Assembly (NCBI GenBank): GCA_022447225.1
Contig: JAKVAZ010000006.1
Span: 372,001-436,000 of the forward strand
DNA length: 64,000 nt
Source: Fuerstiella sp.
GTDB taxonomy: Bacteria > Planctomycetota > Planctomycetia > Planctomycetales > Planctomycetaceae
Direction: 5' to 3'
A program made the translations under genes and the position numbers. Under the pieces are notes generated by a model. It worked only from the letters and a program-made list of their open reading frames with translations, did no database searches and was not told the DNA's origin. Shown piece after piece: positions 45,331-55,514 of the stretch; the first letter of the stretch is position 1; each line of letters starts with the position of its first letter.

Positions 45331-48078
45331 ATGACGCTTCGCAGCCAGGTTGTGCTCTCTATCTTCAAACGCAATTTCTCCAGCTACTTTTCAGGAGTTC
45401 TGGGCTACCTGTTTATCATTGTGTTTGTAGTGGCTGGTGCCGCTCTGGCATTCAATGCCGAATTTTTCACATCCAACGTGCCGACCCTGGACCAGCTGAC
45501 AGAAGGTTTCCCTTTACTGCTGCTGTTCCTGGTACCCGCCATCACCATGACCGTGTGGGCTGATGAGCGTAAGCTGGGAACTGATGAACTACTGTTTACC
45601 CTTCCGATCACCGACGTCGAAGTTTTGTTGGGCAAGTATCTGGCCGTTGTTGCCGTGTATTCCGTTAGTCTCATTTTTTCCCTGGCCTATGTCGTGGTGC
45701 TTGAGTTTTTGGGTGATCCGGACTGGGGGTTGCTGTTCACAACGTATTGTGGCTACTGGCTTGCCGGATCAGCGATGCTCAGCGCGGGAATGCTGGCATC
45801 CGTACTGACCAATGCTCCAACCGTCGCCTTTATTCTGGGCGTAGTCATTGCCGGAATCCCTGTGTTCTTCGCCTATGTAGGTCGACTGATTGAGATCGTT
45901 GTGAGTTTCCTGGAAGGAATCGGCGTTCTGGGAATATTCGGCGTCGGAGACAGTTCCGCTGTTCAGTTCAACAGTGTCCGCCAGCTGTTTTCTGAGTTAA
46001 GCCTTCAGGAGCAGTTTCGCGATTTTGGTCTGGGGGTCATTCCTCTGTCAGGCGTGCTGTACTTTGTCGCGTTTACGGTGTTGATGCTGTATCTGAACCT
46101 TGTTTTTATTACCAAACGGCACTGGAGTGCCGGACAGACAGTCGGAACAGGAATCCACTATTCCGTGCGTACCGTATGCCTGGCAGTCATTGTCATGAGC
46201 TGTACCGCCTGGGCGGGATATGCGGCTGTGAGGGTGGATGCCACAGCCGAACAACTGTTCAGTCTTTCGCCATCCACGAAAGACGTGTTGAATGAAATCG
46301 AGTCAGACCGACCGATTGAGATTCAGGCCTTTTTAAGTCCTGAAGTCCCCAGTGAATATGTGGACACCCGCCGAAGCCTGGTTGGTTTGCTCCGTCAGTT
46401 CGATCAGATCGGAGGCACCAACATCGAAGTTCGGTACGTAGATGTAGAAGAATTCAGCAAGGAAGCAGACGAAGCAGAGCATTTCGGCATCCAGCCTGTC
46501 CGCCTGCTGTCTGAAGTGGAGGGACGGCGTACAGAAGTTGAAGTCTACCTCGGAGCCGTTGTCATCAGCAGCTACGACAAGGTTGTTGTGCCGTTCTTCG
46601 GTAAAGGCCTGCCGATCGAATACGAGTTAACACGGTCAATCCGTACCGTTGCCACGGAGGATCGGCATACCGTCGGTATTCTCACAACAGACGCAAACGT
46701 ACTGAATTTCTCACAGGAGTGGCAGATCGTCACCGAGCTCAAGAAACAGTACGACGTTGAAACGGTCTCCGCAGATTCACCCATCGATGCAGAAAGTTTT
46801 GATGTGCTGATGGCCGTCATGCCTTCTTCGCTGACCGCGGAGCAGATGCCGAATCTTGTCAACTACGTTCGGGCCGGTCATCCCACACTTATTTTTGACG
46901 ACCCGTTCCCGATCGCCATGAGTTCCGGTATGGGAATCACCAGCGCTCCGCGGCTTCCCAAACCTCAGCCCAATCATGGAATGGGCGGTATGTTTGGAGG
47001 CGGACGGCAGCCCCCTCCACCGCCTAAAGCAGACGGAGGACAGGCCACATCGCTGCTGAATGCTCTGGATATTCAGTGGGTCTACGATACGGTCACCTTC
47101 GACATGAATAATCCGCACCCGCAATACGACTCGCTTCCGGCGGAATACGTATTTGCCACTCGCGATGGAAATCCGGACGCCTTCTCAACAGACAGCGGTG
47201 TCAGTCGAGGTCTGCAGGAAATTCTGTGCATCTATACCGGAACCGTCAGGAAAAGAGATACACCCGGTCGTGAAACAAAGTTCGTGGAGCTGCTCAAGAC
47301 CAGTGGTAAAAGCGGGTTGCTGGGCTGGGAACAGTTCACGGATTCGAATTTCAATCCGTTTGCCGGTGGCCAGACCGTGGTCCCCAGACCCCCCAACATG
47401 CTGAATCGCGTGATCGACGGTTACGCGCATGTGCTGGCAGCTCACATCACCTCCGATCAGGATGGTGACTCCCGAAATGCAGTCTTTGTTGCAGATGTAG
47501 ATATGATTTCCGACTTTTTCTTTCAGTCACGAGTCCGCGGTGATTTGGATATCAGTCTGGATAATGTGACATTCGTACTCAATGCCGTTGACGTACTGGC
47601 AGGCGACGAGACATACGTACCGCTCCGCAGCCGTCGGGCAAAACACCGCACTCTGGCACGTCTGGAACGTCAAAAGAACGAATTCCTCGCAGAGGCTAAC
47701 AAACGAGAGTCTGCCGCTGACGAAAAGGCTGACGAGGAACTCACGGAGCGCCAGAACCAGTTGAAAAAACGAGTTGAAGAAATCCGCGCAAACGAAGACC
47801 TCGACCCGATCGCCAAACAACAGATGATTGACCAGGCAGAGCAGGCTGAGTCAACGAGGTTGAGCCTGGCCGAAGCCCAGATTGAGCAGGATAAAAACCG
47901 TGAAATCAAGAAGATCCGGGCAGAAACGAATCGAAAGACACGTTCTGTGGAGATCCAGACACAGATCGCGGCCATTTTTCTGTCACCACTGCCCGCAATC
48001 CTGCTGGGTCTGATGGTCCTGGGTAAAAGATTGAGTGACGAAAAACGGATTGTGGTCGACAGTCGACGAAGAAATTAG
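45331..48078 (+). CDS. ABC-2 permease fused to a GldG-like domain
   Basis: A 915-residue membrane protein. Residues 1-310 hold about seven transmembrane segments of an ABC-2 permease (GldF-like: YLFIIVFVVAGAALAF, FPLLLLFLVPAITMTVWADE, LFTLPITDVEVLLGKYLA). After FSLSPSTKDVLNEIESDRPI begins a GldG/ABC-auxiliary extracytoplasmic domain to about residue 750. It includes a Gly/Pro-rich insert (GGMFGGGRQPPPPPK). A charged, predicted coiled-coil region of about 95 residues (Glu/Lys/Arg/Gln-rich, about 775-870) leads to a final membrane helix (AAIFLSPLPAILLGLMVLG). In Bacteroidetes GldF and GldG are separate gliding proteins; fusion is common elsewhere. The substrate is unknown. Confidence 0.88.
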   Translation: MTLRSQVVLSIFKRNFSSYFSGVLGYLFIIVFVVAGAALAFNAEFFTSNVPTLDQLTEGFPLLLLFLVPAITMTVWADERKLGTDELLFTLPITDVEVLLGKYLAVVAVYSVSLIFSLAYVVVLEFLGDPDWGLLFTTYCGYWLAGSAMLSAGMLASVLTNAPTVAFILGVVIAGIPVFFAYVGRLIEIVVSFLEGIGVLGIFGVGDSSAVQFNSVRQLFSELSLQEQFRDFGLGVIPLSGVLYFVAFTVLMLYLNLVFITKRHWSAGQTVGTGIHYSVRTVCLAVIVMSCTAWAGYAAVRVDATAEQLFSLSPSTKDVLNEIESDRPIEIQAFLSPEVPSEYVDTRRSLVGLLRQFDQIGGTNIEVRYVDVEEFSKEADEAEHFGIQPVRLLSEVEGRRTEVEVYLGAVVISSYDKVVVPFFGKGLPIEYELTRSIRTVATEDRHTVGILTTDANVLNFSQEWQIVTELKKQYDVETVSADSPIDAESFDVLMAVMPSSLTAEQMPNLVNYVRAGHPTLIFDDPFPIAMSSGMGITSAPRLPKPQPNHGMGGMFGGGRQPPPPPKADGGQATSLLNALDIQWVYDTVTFDMNNPHPQYDSLPAEYVFATRDGNPDAFSTDSGVSRGLQEILCIYTGTVRKRDTPGRETKFVELLKTSGKSGLLGWEQFTDSNFNPFAGGQTVVPRPPNMLNRVIDGYAHVLAAHITSDQDGDSRNAVFVADVDMISDFFFQSRVRGDLDISLDNVTFVLNAVDVLAGDETYVPLRSRRAKHRTLARLERQKNEFLAEANKRESAADEKADEELTERQNQLKKRVEEIRANEDLDPIAKQQMIDQAEQAESTRLSLAEAQIEQDKNREIKKIRAETNRKTRSVEIQTQIAAIFLSPLPAILLGLMVLGKRLSDEKRIVVDSRRRN

Positions 48079-48230
48079 CTGCAGGCGCCACCAATCACAG
48101 GGTGTCTGCATCGCGCACGGCAACCCTCGGTTGCAGCATGCACATTCAATTGTGAAACAGATGATTTGAGAATGCTTCGTCGCGAACCGATGCGACGACT
48201 AACATAAAACAGCTGACTGAGGTATGACGC

Positions 48231-50177
48231 ATGTCAACGGGCACTCCACACAGCGCATCTGCAGCAACAACGAATCCGGGCGGTCGCACGCTCCTGTTTG
48301 TGGTCGCTGCGGTCGGCTGTCTGGCGATCACGACCGGTTTTGAATACGCGGGGCGACCTGCTCCGATTGAGGAATTTGGTCGCGTCGGTCAAACATTCTA
48401 TCCGGATTTTGAAGATCCGACACTGGCATCTGCGCTGGAAGTCTTCGCCTTCGATGCCGAAGAAGTTCTCCCGCAGGAATTTATCGTCGAACGTCTGGAA
48501 AACGGTCGCTGGTCGATTCCGTCGCATCACAACTATCCGGCGGATGCCGAAGACCAGTTGGCGAAGACAGCATCCTCGATCATCGGTATCAAGCGGGGAG
48601 CAATGGTCACCCGCTGGCCGGCAGATCACGCCAGATACGGAGTGATTGACCCAAATCAGGAGTCGCTGAACGTGTCTGAGGTTGATGGCGTTGGTAAGCG
48701 ACTGATTTTGAAAGCAGAGGATGATGCCGTCCTGGTGGATTACATCATCGGCAACACTCCGGACTCCGACAAATCCGACGAATACTACGTGCGAAAACCG
48801 GATGAGGACGAAGTGTATATCGTGTCACTCAGCATCGATCTGTCCACAAAATTTGCTGACTGGATCGACACGGATCTGTTGCACATTAGTCAGCAGGAAA
48901 TGCGGCAGATTACGATCAATGATTATTCGTTTAATGAGCTTCAGGGCACGATCACCAGAGGTGAAACGAGTGTGCTGAACAGGGAAAACTCAAGTGATCC
49001 CTGGGTTCTTGATGGACTGGAAGACACAGAAGAAGTTGACAAGGATGCTGTCGGGGACGTGACCAATGCCGTCGCCGACATGAAAATTGTTGGTGTGCGA
49101 AAGAAACTCCCGGGACTTACACCGGACCTGAAACTTGACCGTTCAGCACTGAAATCCCAAAACGACCTGTCACGACTGCAAAATGACCTGTTGTCAAAGG
49201 GATTTCTGCTGCAGCAGGACTCTGAGCCGGACTCGTTGAAACTGGTTGCTCGTGAAGGCGAACTGTATTCAGCAACTGATGACGGTCTGCTATATCGAAT
49301 GTACTTTGGCCGGGCATTCACCGGGTCACTGCAGGAACTGGAAGTCGAACTAAATTCCGGCGAAGAATCCGACCGTAATGCCGAAAAAGAGGATGCGTCG
49401 GATGTCGACGGAAACGATGATGAAGCCGAAGTGGAAGACGACAACCAAAGTCAGACGGGCCGGTACGTATTCGTGAGAGTCGACTTTGCCGAAGAGAATC
49501 TCGGTGACAGACCCGTTGAACCGGTAGCTCCTCAAATGCCTGAAGAACTGAAGCAGGCAGAAGAAGACAAATCCGAAGAAGAACAGTCGGCCGAAGATCT
49601 GAACGCCACAGAGGATGCCGTCAGCGACGAAGACGCCGGATCGGATGATTCCGCTGAAGAAAATGAAGAGGAAGACCCGCTGGCAGAACTGCGTGAGACC
49701 TATGAATCCGCCAGGACGCAGTACGAAACAGATCTAAGATCATACAATACCGATCTGGAAGACTTCGAAAAGAAGGTCACGGACGGAACTGAAAAGGCCG
49801 AAAAACTCAATCGTCGTTTCGCCGACTGGTACTACGTGGTTCCCGGTGAAACTTTCGACAAGTTAAAACTGTCCCGCACAGATATCGTGAAAGCAAAAGA
49901 GGCAGAAAAAGACACAGACGAATCGGCAACGGATTCCGCCGATACTGTACCTCCTCAGGTTCTTGTCGACCCGGTTGAAGAATCGTCCTCTGATGCCACA
50001 GAGGAGGTTTCTGACGAGGAATCAGCAACTGAGGAGCCGGCTGACGAAAATTCCACCAGTGAAGCAACGCCCGTCAATGATTCTGCTGAAGAACAGGCCG
50101 CAGACGACGAAGCTGGTGTTAAGAATGCAACTGAAACGTCTGCGGGTGATGCTGTCGATCCCGCTCAGACAGAATAA
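48231..50177 (+). CDS. DUF4340-family membrane-anchored protein with acidic repeats
   Basis: A 648-residue protein. One membrane segment (TLLFVVAAVGCLAITTGF, about residues 23-41) anchors a large extracytoplasmic part. Residues about 70-330 match the DUF4340 pattern usually encoded after GldG-type permeases (WSIPSHHNYPADAEDQLAK, ADHARYGVIDP, YIIGNTPDSDKSDEYYVRKP). The rest is very acidic and low complexity: Asp/Glu-rich stretches near 375-410, 430-490 and the C-terminal 80 residues. It lies 152 bases after the permease gene on the same strand and probably works as an accessory subunit of that transporter. The extracytoplasmic acidic regions could bind cations; that is inference. Confidence 0.82.
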   Translation: MSTGTPHSASAATTNPGGRTLLFVVAAVGCLAITTGFEYAGRPAPIEEFGRVGQTFYPDFEDPTLASALEVFAFDAEEVLPQEFIVERLENGRWSIPSHHNYPADAEDQLAKTASSIIGIKRGAMVTRWPADHARYGVIDPNQESLNVSEVDGVGKRLILKAEDDAVLVDYIIGNTPDSDKSDEYYVRKPDEDEVYIVSLSIDLSTKFADWIDTDLLHISQQEMRQITINDYSFNELQGTITRGETSVLNRENSSDPWVLDGLEDTEEVDKDAVGDVTNAVADMKIVGVRKKLPGLTPDLKLDRSALKSQNDLSRLQNDLLSKGFLLQQDSEPDSLKLVAREGELYSATDDGLLYRMYFGRAFTGSLQELEVELNSGEESDRNAEKEDASDVDGNDDEAEVEDDNQSQTGRYVFVRVDFAEENLGDRPVEPVAPQMPEELKQAEEDKSEEEQSAEDLNATEDAVSDEDAGSDDSAEENEEEDPLAELRETYESARTQYETDLRSYNTDLEDFEKKVTDGTEKAEKLNRRFADWYYVVPGETFDKLKLSRTDIVKAKEAEKDTDESATDSADTVPPQVLVDPVEESSSDATEEVSDEESATEEPADENSTSEATPVNDSAEEQAADDEAGVKNATETSAGDAVDPAQTE

Positions 50178-50493
50178 GCGACTATCCCCTTCACGACTCT
50201 CATTCGGCCCCACAACCGGGAGACGGCTCAGACGATCCTCCATGAGGATTCACTGATTCGCGGCCGGCTGGGTTTTCCCCGCGAGAGAGTCGATTTGTAA
50301 TCCGTTTTCAGCGAAGACGGACGAGTGAAGGAGGACTGGTACATCAGCCGCGCCCGTCACGATTTTCGGGAAGAGCAATTACCGACGCGCGGCTTACCCC
50401 CGTTTGACAGGTAAAAAATCCGTCAGGTGTTTTCGTGGTCAATTTATTGTCGGGTTCATTCTGTGCTGCCACTGAATCCCGTAGACTTTTGAA
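50178..50493. other. intergenic region, no gene seen
   Basis: About 315 bases between the DUF4340 gene and the symporter gene. It presumably contains the symporter promoter. No clear hairpin with a T run, no repeat and no convincing frame. Confidence 0.35.
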
Positions 50494-52128
50494 ATGAACG
50501 ATCAACAACGGAGGAGCAGATGGCCCCTGCACTGGCAGATTTTGGCGGCGATGGTCGCCGGCAGCCTGATTGGAATCCTGGCCAATACTGGTGACCAGCC
50601 TTTACCCAACAACGTTCGTGTTGCTGTAACACGCGGTACCAACAGAATTTCAATCGAAGAATTCGTTTCGCGCGCGGATGCAAAGGTTGTGTTGTTTCGC
50701 GCCGAGTTCGATGGAAGAAATGCTCAGCTGAAAAATGCCTTTCCTGCACTGTCAAAGGCGCTCGGCAACAGGAATCAAATCGAACTGACCGCAGAAAATC
50801 CGCGTGTCCGGATTCTCAGTACGATGGCAGGCTATTCGGTCGTCTGGCAGAGAACACATAACGGTGTGCCGGCTGTCAGTCGTTTGAAGTCCGCGCAGGC
50901 ATCCGGATTGCCGGGATACTGGACACAATGGATCAACGAACATCCCTCCGGGATCCGAAGTCGTATCACGACCATTGCCAAAAGCATCGGTGATCTTTTT
51001 CTGCGACTGCTGAAGATGGTCACAATACCGTTGATTCTGACATCACTGGTCACGGGTGTGACCGGACTCGGCAGTCAGGGTCGTTTTGGAAAGATGTTCG
51101 GACGGACACTTGCTTATTACCTGACGACCAGCTTTCTGGCGATTTCAGTCGGCCTGATGATGGTCAATCTGATTCGTCCAGGCTCGGGCGCCACACTACC
51201 TGGAGGCGGGGAGATCGTTCAAACGGCCGACAGATCACTCACAGAGGTCATCTATGAACAGCTGCTGCGGCTGGTTCCGGCGAACCCTTTTGCAGCCATC
51301 GCCAATGGTGAATTTTTGTCTTTGATTTCTTTTGCAATCATGGTGGGAACGTTCATCAATTTTGTCGGAGGAACACATGCCAAACGTCTGAGTGAGCTGT
51401 TTGAATCAGCGTTTGCCGTGATGCTGAAGATGACCGGTTGGGTCATCAGCCTGGCACCTGTCGGTGTCTCCGCGTTCATGATTTACGCAACCGCCACTCA
51501 GGGACTGGACGTATTTGCCACGCTGGCAAAATATATGATTACGGTGTTCCTAGCACTGGCAATCCACGCAGTCGTCGTGCTTCCGGTAATCGTCATGATG
51601 GTCGGACGACGCTGCCCGCTGGCGTTCTTCAGCAATATGAGCCCGGCTCTGCTGACGGCGTTCTCAACCGCATCGTCGAACGCCACACTTCCTTTAACAA
51701 TTTCGTGCGTGGAAGACCGCGCAGGAATTTCAAACCGCACCAGTTCATTCGTGCTGCCGCTGGGAGCCACGATTAACATGGACGGAACAGCGTTGTACGA
51801 AGTGGTCGCCGTGTTATTCATCGCGCAGGCGACGCCAGGTGTGGATCTTAGCTTTGTCCAGCAGGTCACGGTTGCATTCACGGCCCTGATTGCCAGTGTC
51901 GGTGCTGCAGGAATCCCTCACGCGGGACTGGTGATGATGGCCATTGTGTTGCAGGCTGTTGGTTTACCTGTCGAGTCGCAGGGGATCATTATTGCGGTTG
52001 ATCGGGTGCTGGACATGTGTCGAACGTCTGTCAACGTCTGGAGCGATTCGTGCGGCTGTGCGGTCATTGATCGACTCACAAATGACTCAAACACAACTGT
52101 CGATTCTGCCGGGCAGCCGTCTGTCTGA
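50494..52128 (+). CDS. dicarboxylate/amino acid:cation symporter (DAACS) with a large first-loop insertion
   Basis: A 544-residue secondary transporter. TM1 is at about residues 12-30. The conserved DAACS core starts near residue 163 (IGDLFLRLLKMVTIPLIL) and includes the HP1 serine-rich loop TASSNATLPLT and the TM7 cation/substrate motif PLGATINMDGTALY, then HP2 (SVGAAGIPHAGLVMM) and a TM8 DRVLDMCRTSVNV block that carries the substrate-binding Asp/Arg-type residues. Between TM1 and TM2 lies an additional soluble segment of about 115 residues (about 35-150). Typical family members have a short loop there and total about 420 residues. It probably imports glutamate, aspartate or C4-dicarboxylates with Na+ or H+. 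Confidence 0.9.
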   Translation: MNDQQRRSRWPLHWQILAAMVAGSLIGILANTGDQPLPNNVRVAVTRGTNRISIEEFVSRADAKVVLFRAEFDGRNAQLKNAFPALSKALGNRNQIELTAENPRVRILSTMAGYSVVWQRTHNGVPAVSRLKSAQASGLPGYWTQWINEHPSGIRSRITTIAKSIGDLFLRLLKMVTIPLILTSLVTGVTGLGSQGRFGKMFGRTLAYYLTTSFLAISVGLMMVNLIRPGSGATLPGGGEIVQTADRSLTEVIYEQLLRLVPANPFAAIANGEFLSLISFAIMVGTFINFVGGTHAKRLSELFESAFAVMLKMTGWVISLAPVGVSAFMIYATATQGLDVFATLAKYMITVFLALAIHAVVVLPVIVMMVGRRCPLAFFSNMSPALLTAFSTASSNATLPLTISCVEDRAGISNRTSSFVLPLGATINMDGTALYEVVAVLFIAQATPGVDLSFVQQVTVAFTALIASVGAAGIPHAGLVMMAIVLQAVGLPVESQGIIIAVDRVLDMCRTSVNVWSDSCGCAVIDRLTNDSNTTVDSAGQPSV

Positions 52129-52645
52129 CGCCCCGGGACTGATGTGATGATGAACCTGATTTACTTCCGTTCGCCAGGCCGGAAACAGTCTTTGCCTGGT
52201 GATTTTCTGTCGATCACTTTGCGTATGCTGCAGGAATCGGCCGGTCGTTGAATTCCGGCGCGGACTCCCAACATTACCAACTCAAAAGAGCAGTCACCGC
52301 GGACTCCTGTACCGGCCGTGGGCCCATTCCCCCACCTCAGACAGTGCCGACAGTGTACTGATCGCCACCTCCTGATGTCTGCAGCCAGAATTCGCATCGT
52401 CCGGCGTCACATGGAACAAAATCCATGGATCAACCGAGCGGGCGGATCACCCAAATAGGTCCATCCCGGAATCCCGAAGTCATCATCGACGGGCCTGATC
52501 ATTCCGATCATAGTGGATACGGGAGTTCTAACGAATGTGATGATGCCAAACAGCATCCTTTTGCGGGAGGATCAATTTCGCTGCAGGAATGCGAGCTAGC
52601 CTTCCTGAATGTCCCCCCCCGTCTCAAAACGAGTTGGATACCGAG
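52129..52645. other. intergenic region before the HD-GYP gene
   Basis: About 515 bases. The HD-GYP frame is open back to an ATG at 52589, so up to 57 bases here may be coding. A run of eight C residues lies at 52613-52620 in that stretch. No other gene or clear hairpin is seen. Confidence 0.35.
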
Positions 52646-54232
52646 ATGTCTGCGGATACTCAAAACAACCCACAAGCTGTTCTGGATGAGTTGAGCGCCA
52701 CCATCGCTTCACTGGAAACTTTTCGTCAGTCTGTTGAGGATGCTGCTGAAACACAGCGTTCAAAGGATTCAACGGTTGCGACGGTCACCGGCAGCAGTCA
52801 TCGACGTGAACACACTGAAGCCAGTCCTGCGCGCACTGCGGCAGAAAGGTCAGACTCAGCCATCAGGACTGCAGATACAGCCCGACAATCACCTTCACAA
52901 ACCGTCGGACATCCGGAGAGGTCGTCTGACGTTGACGAGTTCCGGGATCTCACAGATCAACCCGTGATTGCGAGCGACTCGAATTCACCCGCTTCTGAGT
53001 CAGCAACTCCGATCACCAGGAAACATGGTGTTCTCCAGCAGACCAATAAGCTGGCACGCATCATGCTCGTCGATGACGAAAATCTGAACGTAATAAACTG
53101 TCAGCATCACCTTAAGCAGGCGGGTTATTCGGAGTTCATTACAAGCACTGAAACAATCGAAGCCTTACACCTGATTCGCAGTGAGAGTCCCGATGTTCTT
53201 CTACTGGAAATCAACATGCCGGAAGGCAGCGGACTGGACATTCTGCGAGTGATGGGACTCGATCCTGAGTTACAGCACATTCCGGTCATCGTGGTCACAG
53301 CGGCCAGGGATCCAAAAATACGCAGGAATGCGCTGGATCTGGGCGCAAACGATTTTCTGAACAAACCGGTTGATCCCAATGAGCTGCTGCCTCGCGTTCG
53401 CAATGCTGTCATCCTCAAACAGCACTTCGATATGATTGCCAGTGAAACGGCTCATCTGGAACAACAGGTTGAACGGCGCACACGGCAACTGGAAGCCACA
53501 CGTCAGCAACTGATCCTCAGCCTGGCCCGTGCAGCAGAACATCGGGACAACGATACCGGCAATCACGTGTTGCGAGTCGGGCGTTACAGCGCCATTATCG
53601 CCGAGCAGATCGGATATCCGGAACAGCATCTGCCAATGCTGGAACAGGCGGCCCAGCTGCATGACGTGGGAAAAATCGGCATTCCCGATTCCGTGCTCTT
53701 CAAACCTGGTAAACTTGATCCCGACGAATATGAACTGATCAAGAAGCACTGCGCTCTTGGCAAACAAATCATTGAACCCATCTCCGAACGGGATTTTGCG
53801 CTGCTGAAAACGCACACAGACACGGAAGAGTCACTGCCACATTTACGTTCATCACCACTATTGATACTGGCCGCTCGTATTGCGCAGACTCACCATGAAA
53901 AATGGGATGGCTCAGGATACCCGCTCGGACTGTCCGGTGCAGACATCCCCCTGGAAGGCCGAATCGTTGCTGTCGCCGACGTATTTGACGCTTTGTCAAG
54001 CGCCCGTCCGTACAAGCAGCCATTTTCAAGAGAGCAATGTTTTGAGATTCTGGAATCCGGACGGGCAAAGCACTTCGATCCCGATGTTCTGGATGCTTTC
54101 TTCGTACAATCCGAACAAATCATCGACACTCAGCTGCAGTTGATGGATGAAGTCCATCGAGTGACCGGCGATGAGTTCATTCCCGATGAACCGGCTCCAC
54201 CGTCTGAATCAACACCATCTCAGACATCGTGA
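52646..54232 (+). CDS. response regulator-like HD-GYP phosphodiesterase with Glu at the phospho-acceptor site
   Basis: About 528 residues from ATG 52646. Residues 1-130 are polar and probably disordered. Residues about 138-255 form a receiver domain (IMLVDDENLNV; acidic pair at 143-144; the conserved Lys in NDFLNKPVDPNE). The position of the phospho-accepting Asp holds Glu188 (LLLEINMPEGSG, codon GAA at 53207). A coiled-coil linker leads to an HD-GYP domain at about 295-480 with HRDNDTGNHVLR, LHDVGKIGIPD and HHEKWDGSGYP intact. Such enzymes hydrolyse cyclic di-GMP. The Glu suggests a permanently active-like receiver. No sensor kinase gene is adjacent. ATG 52589 is an alternative start. Confidence 0.87.
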   Translation: MSADTQNNPQAVLDELSATIASLETFRQSVEDAAETQRSKDSTVATVTGSSHRREHTEASPARTAAERSDSAIRTADTARQSPSQTVGHPERSSDVDEFRDLTDQPVIASDSNSPASESATPITRKHGVLQQTNKLARIMLVDDENLNVINCQHHLKQAGYSEFITSTETIEALHLIRSESPDVLLLEINMPEGSGLDILRVMGLDPELQHIPVIVVTAARDPKIRRNALDLGANDFLNKPVDPNELLPRVRNAVILKQHFDMIASETAHLEQQVERRTRQLEATRQQLILSLARAAEHRDNDTGNHVLRVGRYSAIIAEQIGYPEQHLPMLEQAAQLHDVGKIGIPDSVLFKPGKLDPDEYELIKKHCALGKQIIEPISERDFALLKTHTDTEESLPHLRSSPLLILAARIAQTHHEKWDGSGYPLGLSGADIPLEGRIVAVADVFDALSSARPYKQPFSREQCFEILESGRAKHFDPDVLDAFFVQSEQIIDTQLQLMDEVHRVTGDEFIPDEPAPPSESTPSQTS

Positions 54233-54458
54233 AGTTGCGATCAGAAAAACGGGTTCCGATTTACTCCCATCGCAGAACCGCCGTCACCGCACTATAATGA
54301 ACTAACGACGGAAAACATCAGTGTGTTTCATCGTCTTGTCCGCTTTTCATGAACACGAGTGGACGTCCTGCCGGCTGTGGCAGCAGAATACCACTGGAAC
54401 AACATTTGCCTGACGTGAGCCTGTTCGTTTTCCGGACCGATTTCAAAGGAGACTCGTC

Positions 54459-55436
54459 ATGTCATCATTGGATCAACTCAGGCAACGTACGATCGTCGTC
54501 GCGGACACAGGTGACATCGATGCCATTGCAGCACACAAACCTCAGGACGCCACAACGAATCCCTCGTTGCTCTGGAAAGCAGCACGGATGTCACAATATC
54601 GGGAACTGGTGGACGGAGCGATCCAGTCAGGAATCGCATCCGGTTCGACTGAGATGGATACCGTTGACGATGTAATCGATCACCTCGCCGTAGGATTTGG
54701 CTGCCGCATTCTGGAAATCATCCCCGGCCGGGTCTCCACGGAAGTTGATGCCCGACTAAGCTTCGACGAGCACGCCACAGTCGCCCGTGCTCAAAAACTG
54801 ATTCACCTGTACAGCAATGCGGGTATTGCCCGGGAACGGATATTGATCAAAATTGCCTCCACCTGGGAAGGAATCCGTGCCGCCGAACGACTGGAAAACG
54901 AAGGAATTCACTGCAATCTGACTTTGCTGTTCGGATTCGGTCAGGCTGTTGCCTGTGCAGAAGCGGGAGTAACCCTGATTAGTCCTTTCGTCGGACGGAT
55001 CTACGACTGGTATAAATCTGACCGTGGAGTTGAAGACATCCCCGCTGCCGAGGATCCCGGTGTCGCATCCGTCACACGTATCTACAACTACTTTAAAAAG
55101 CATAACTTCCACACAGAAGTGATGGGAGCCAGCTTTCGGCGGAAAGAACAAATCATCAATCTTAGCGGCTGCGATCTACTGACGATTTCCCCCACGTTGC
55201 TATCTGAGCTGGCTGCTTCGGACGAAAACGTTCCGGTACAACTGGATGAAGCGACGGCAAGGAATATGGATATCCCGGCGATTGACATGAACGAGTCCAC
55301 ATTCCGCTGGATGCTGAACGAGGATGCGATGGCCACCGAAAAACTGGCACAGGGAATCCGCGGATTTGCCGCTGACCTGGATCTTCTGCGTTCGTGGCTG
55401 TCAGAACAGTTAAAGACGACGGCCGCGACAGTGTGA
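54459..55436 (+). CDS. tal: transaldolase
   Basis: A 325-residue transaldolase of the TalB type. It moves a three-carbon ketol unit between sugar phosphates in the non-oxidative pentose phosphate pathway. Diagnostic segments are [13 protein letters not shown] near residue 30, VDARLSFD near 100 and the Schiff-base lysine in [17 protein letters not shown] near 130. The phosphate-binding [18 protein letters not shown] and [13 protein letters not shown] follow. The start has a strong AAAGGAG site 7 bases upstream. It is followed by kdsB on the same strand with a 78-base gap. Identification is firm. Confidence 0.95.
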   Translation: MSSLDQLRQRTIVVADTGDIDAIAAHKPQDATTNPSLLWKAARMSQYRELVDGAIQSGIASGSTEMDTVDDVIDHLAVGFGCRILEIIPGRVSTEVDARLSFDEHATVARAQKLIHLYSNAGIARERILIKIASTWEGIRAAERLENEGIHCNLTLLFGFGQAVACAEAGVTLISPFVGRIYDWYKSDRGVEDIPAAEDPGVASVTRIYNYFKKHNFHTEVMGASFRRKEQIINLSGCDLLTISPTLLSELAASDENVPVQLDEATARNMDIPAIDMNESTFRWMLNEDAMATEKLAQGIRGFAADLDLLRSWLSEQLKTTAATV

Positions 55437-55514
55437 TTACAGTGCACCGATGAATGCGGCGCCTTAGCGACCTGTATTCCGTCCGGCGTGACTGCCCCCC
55501 CCAAAAAAAATATC

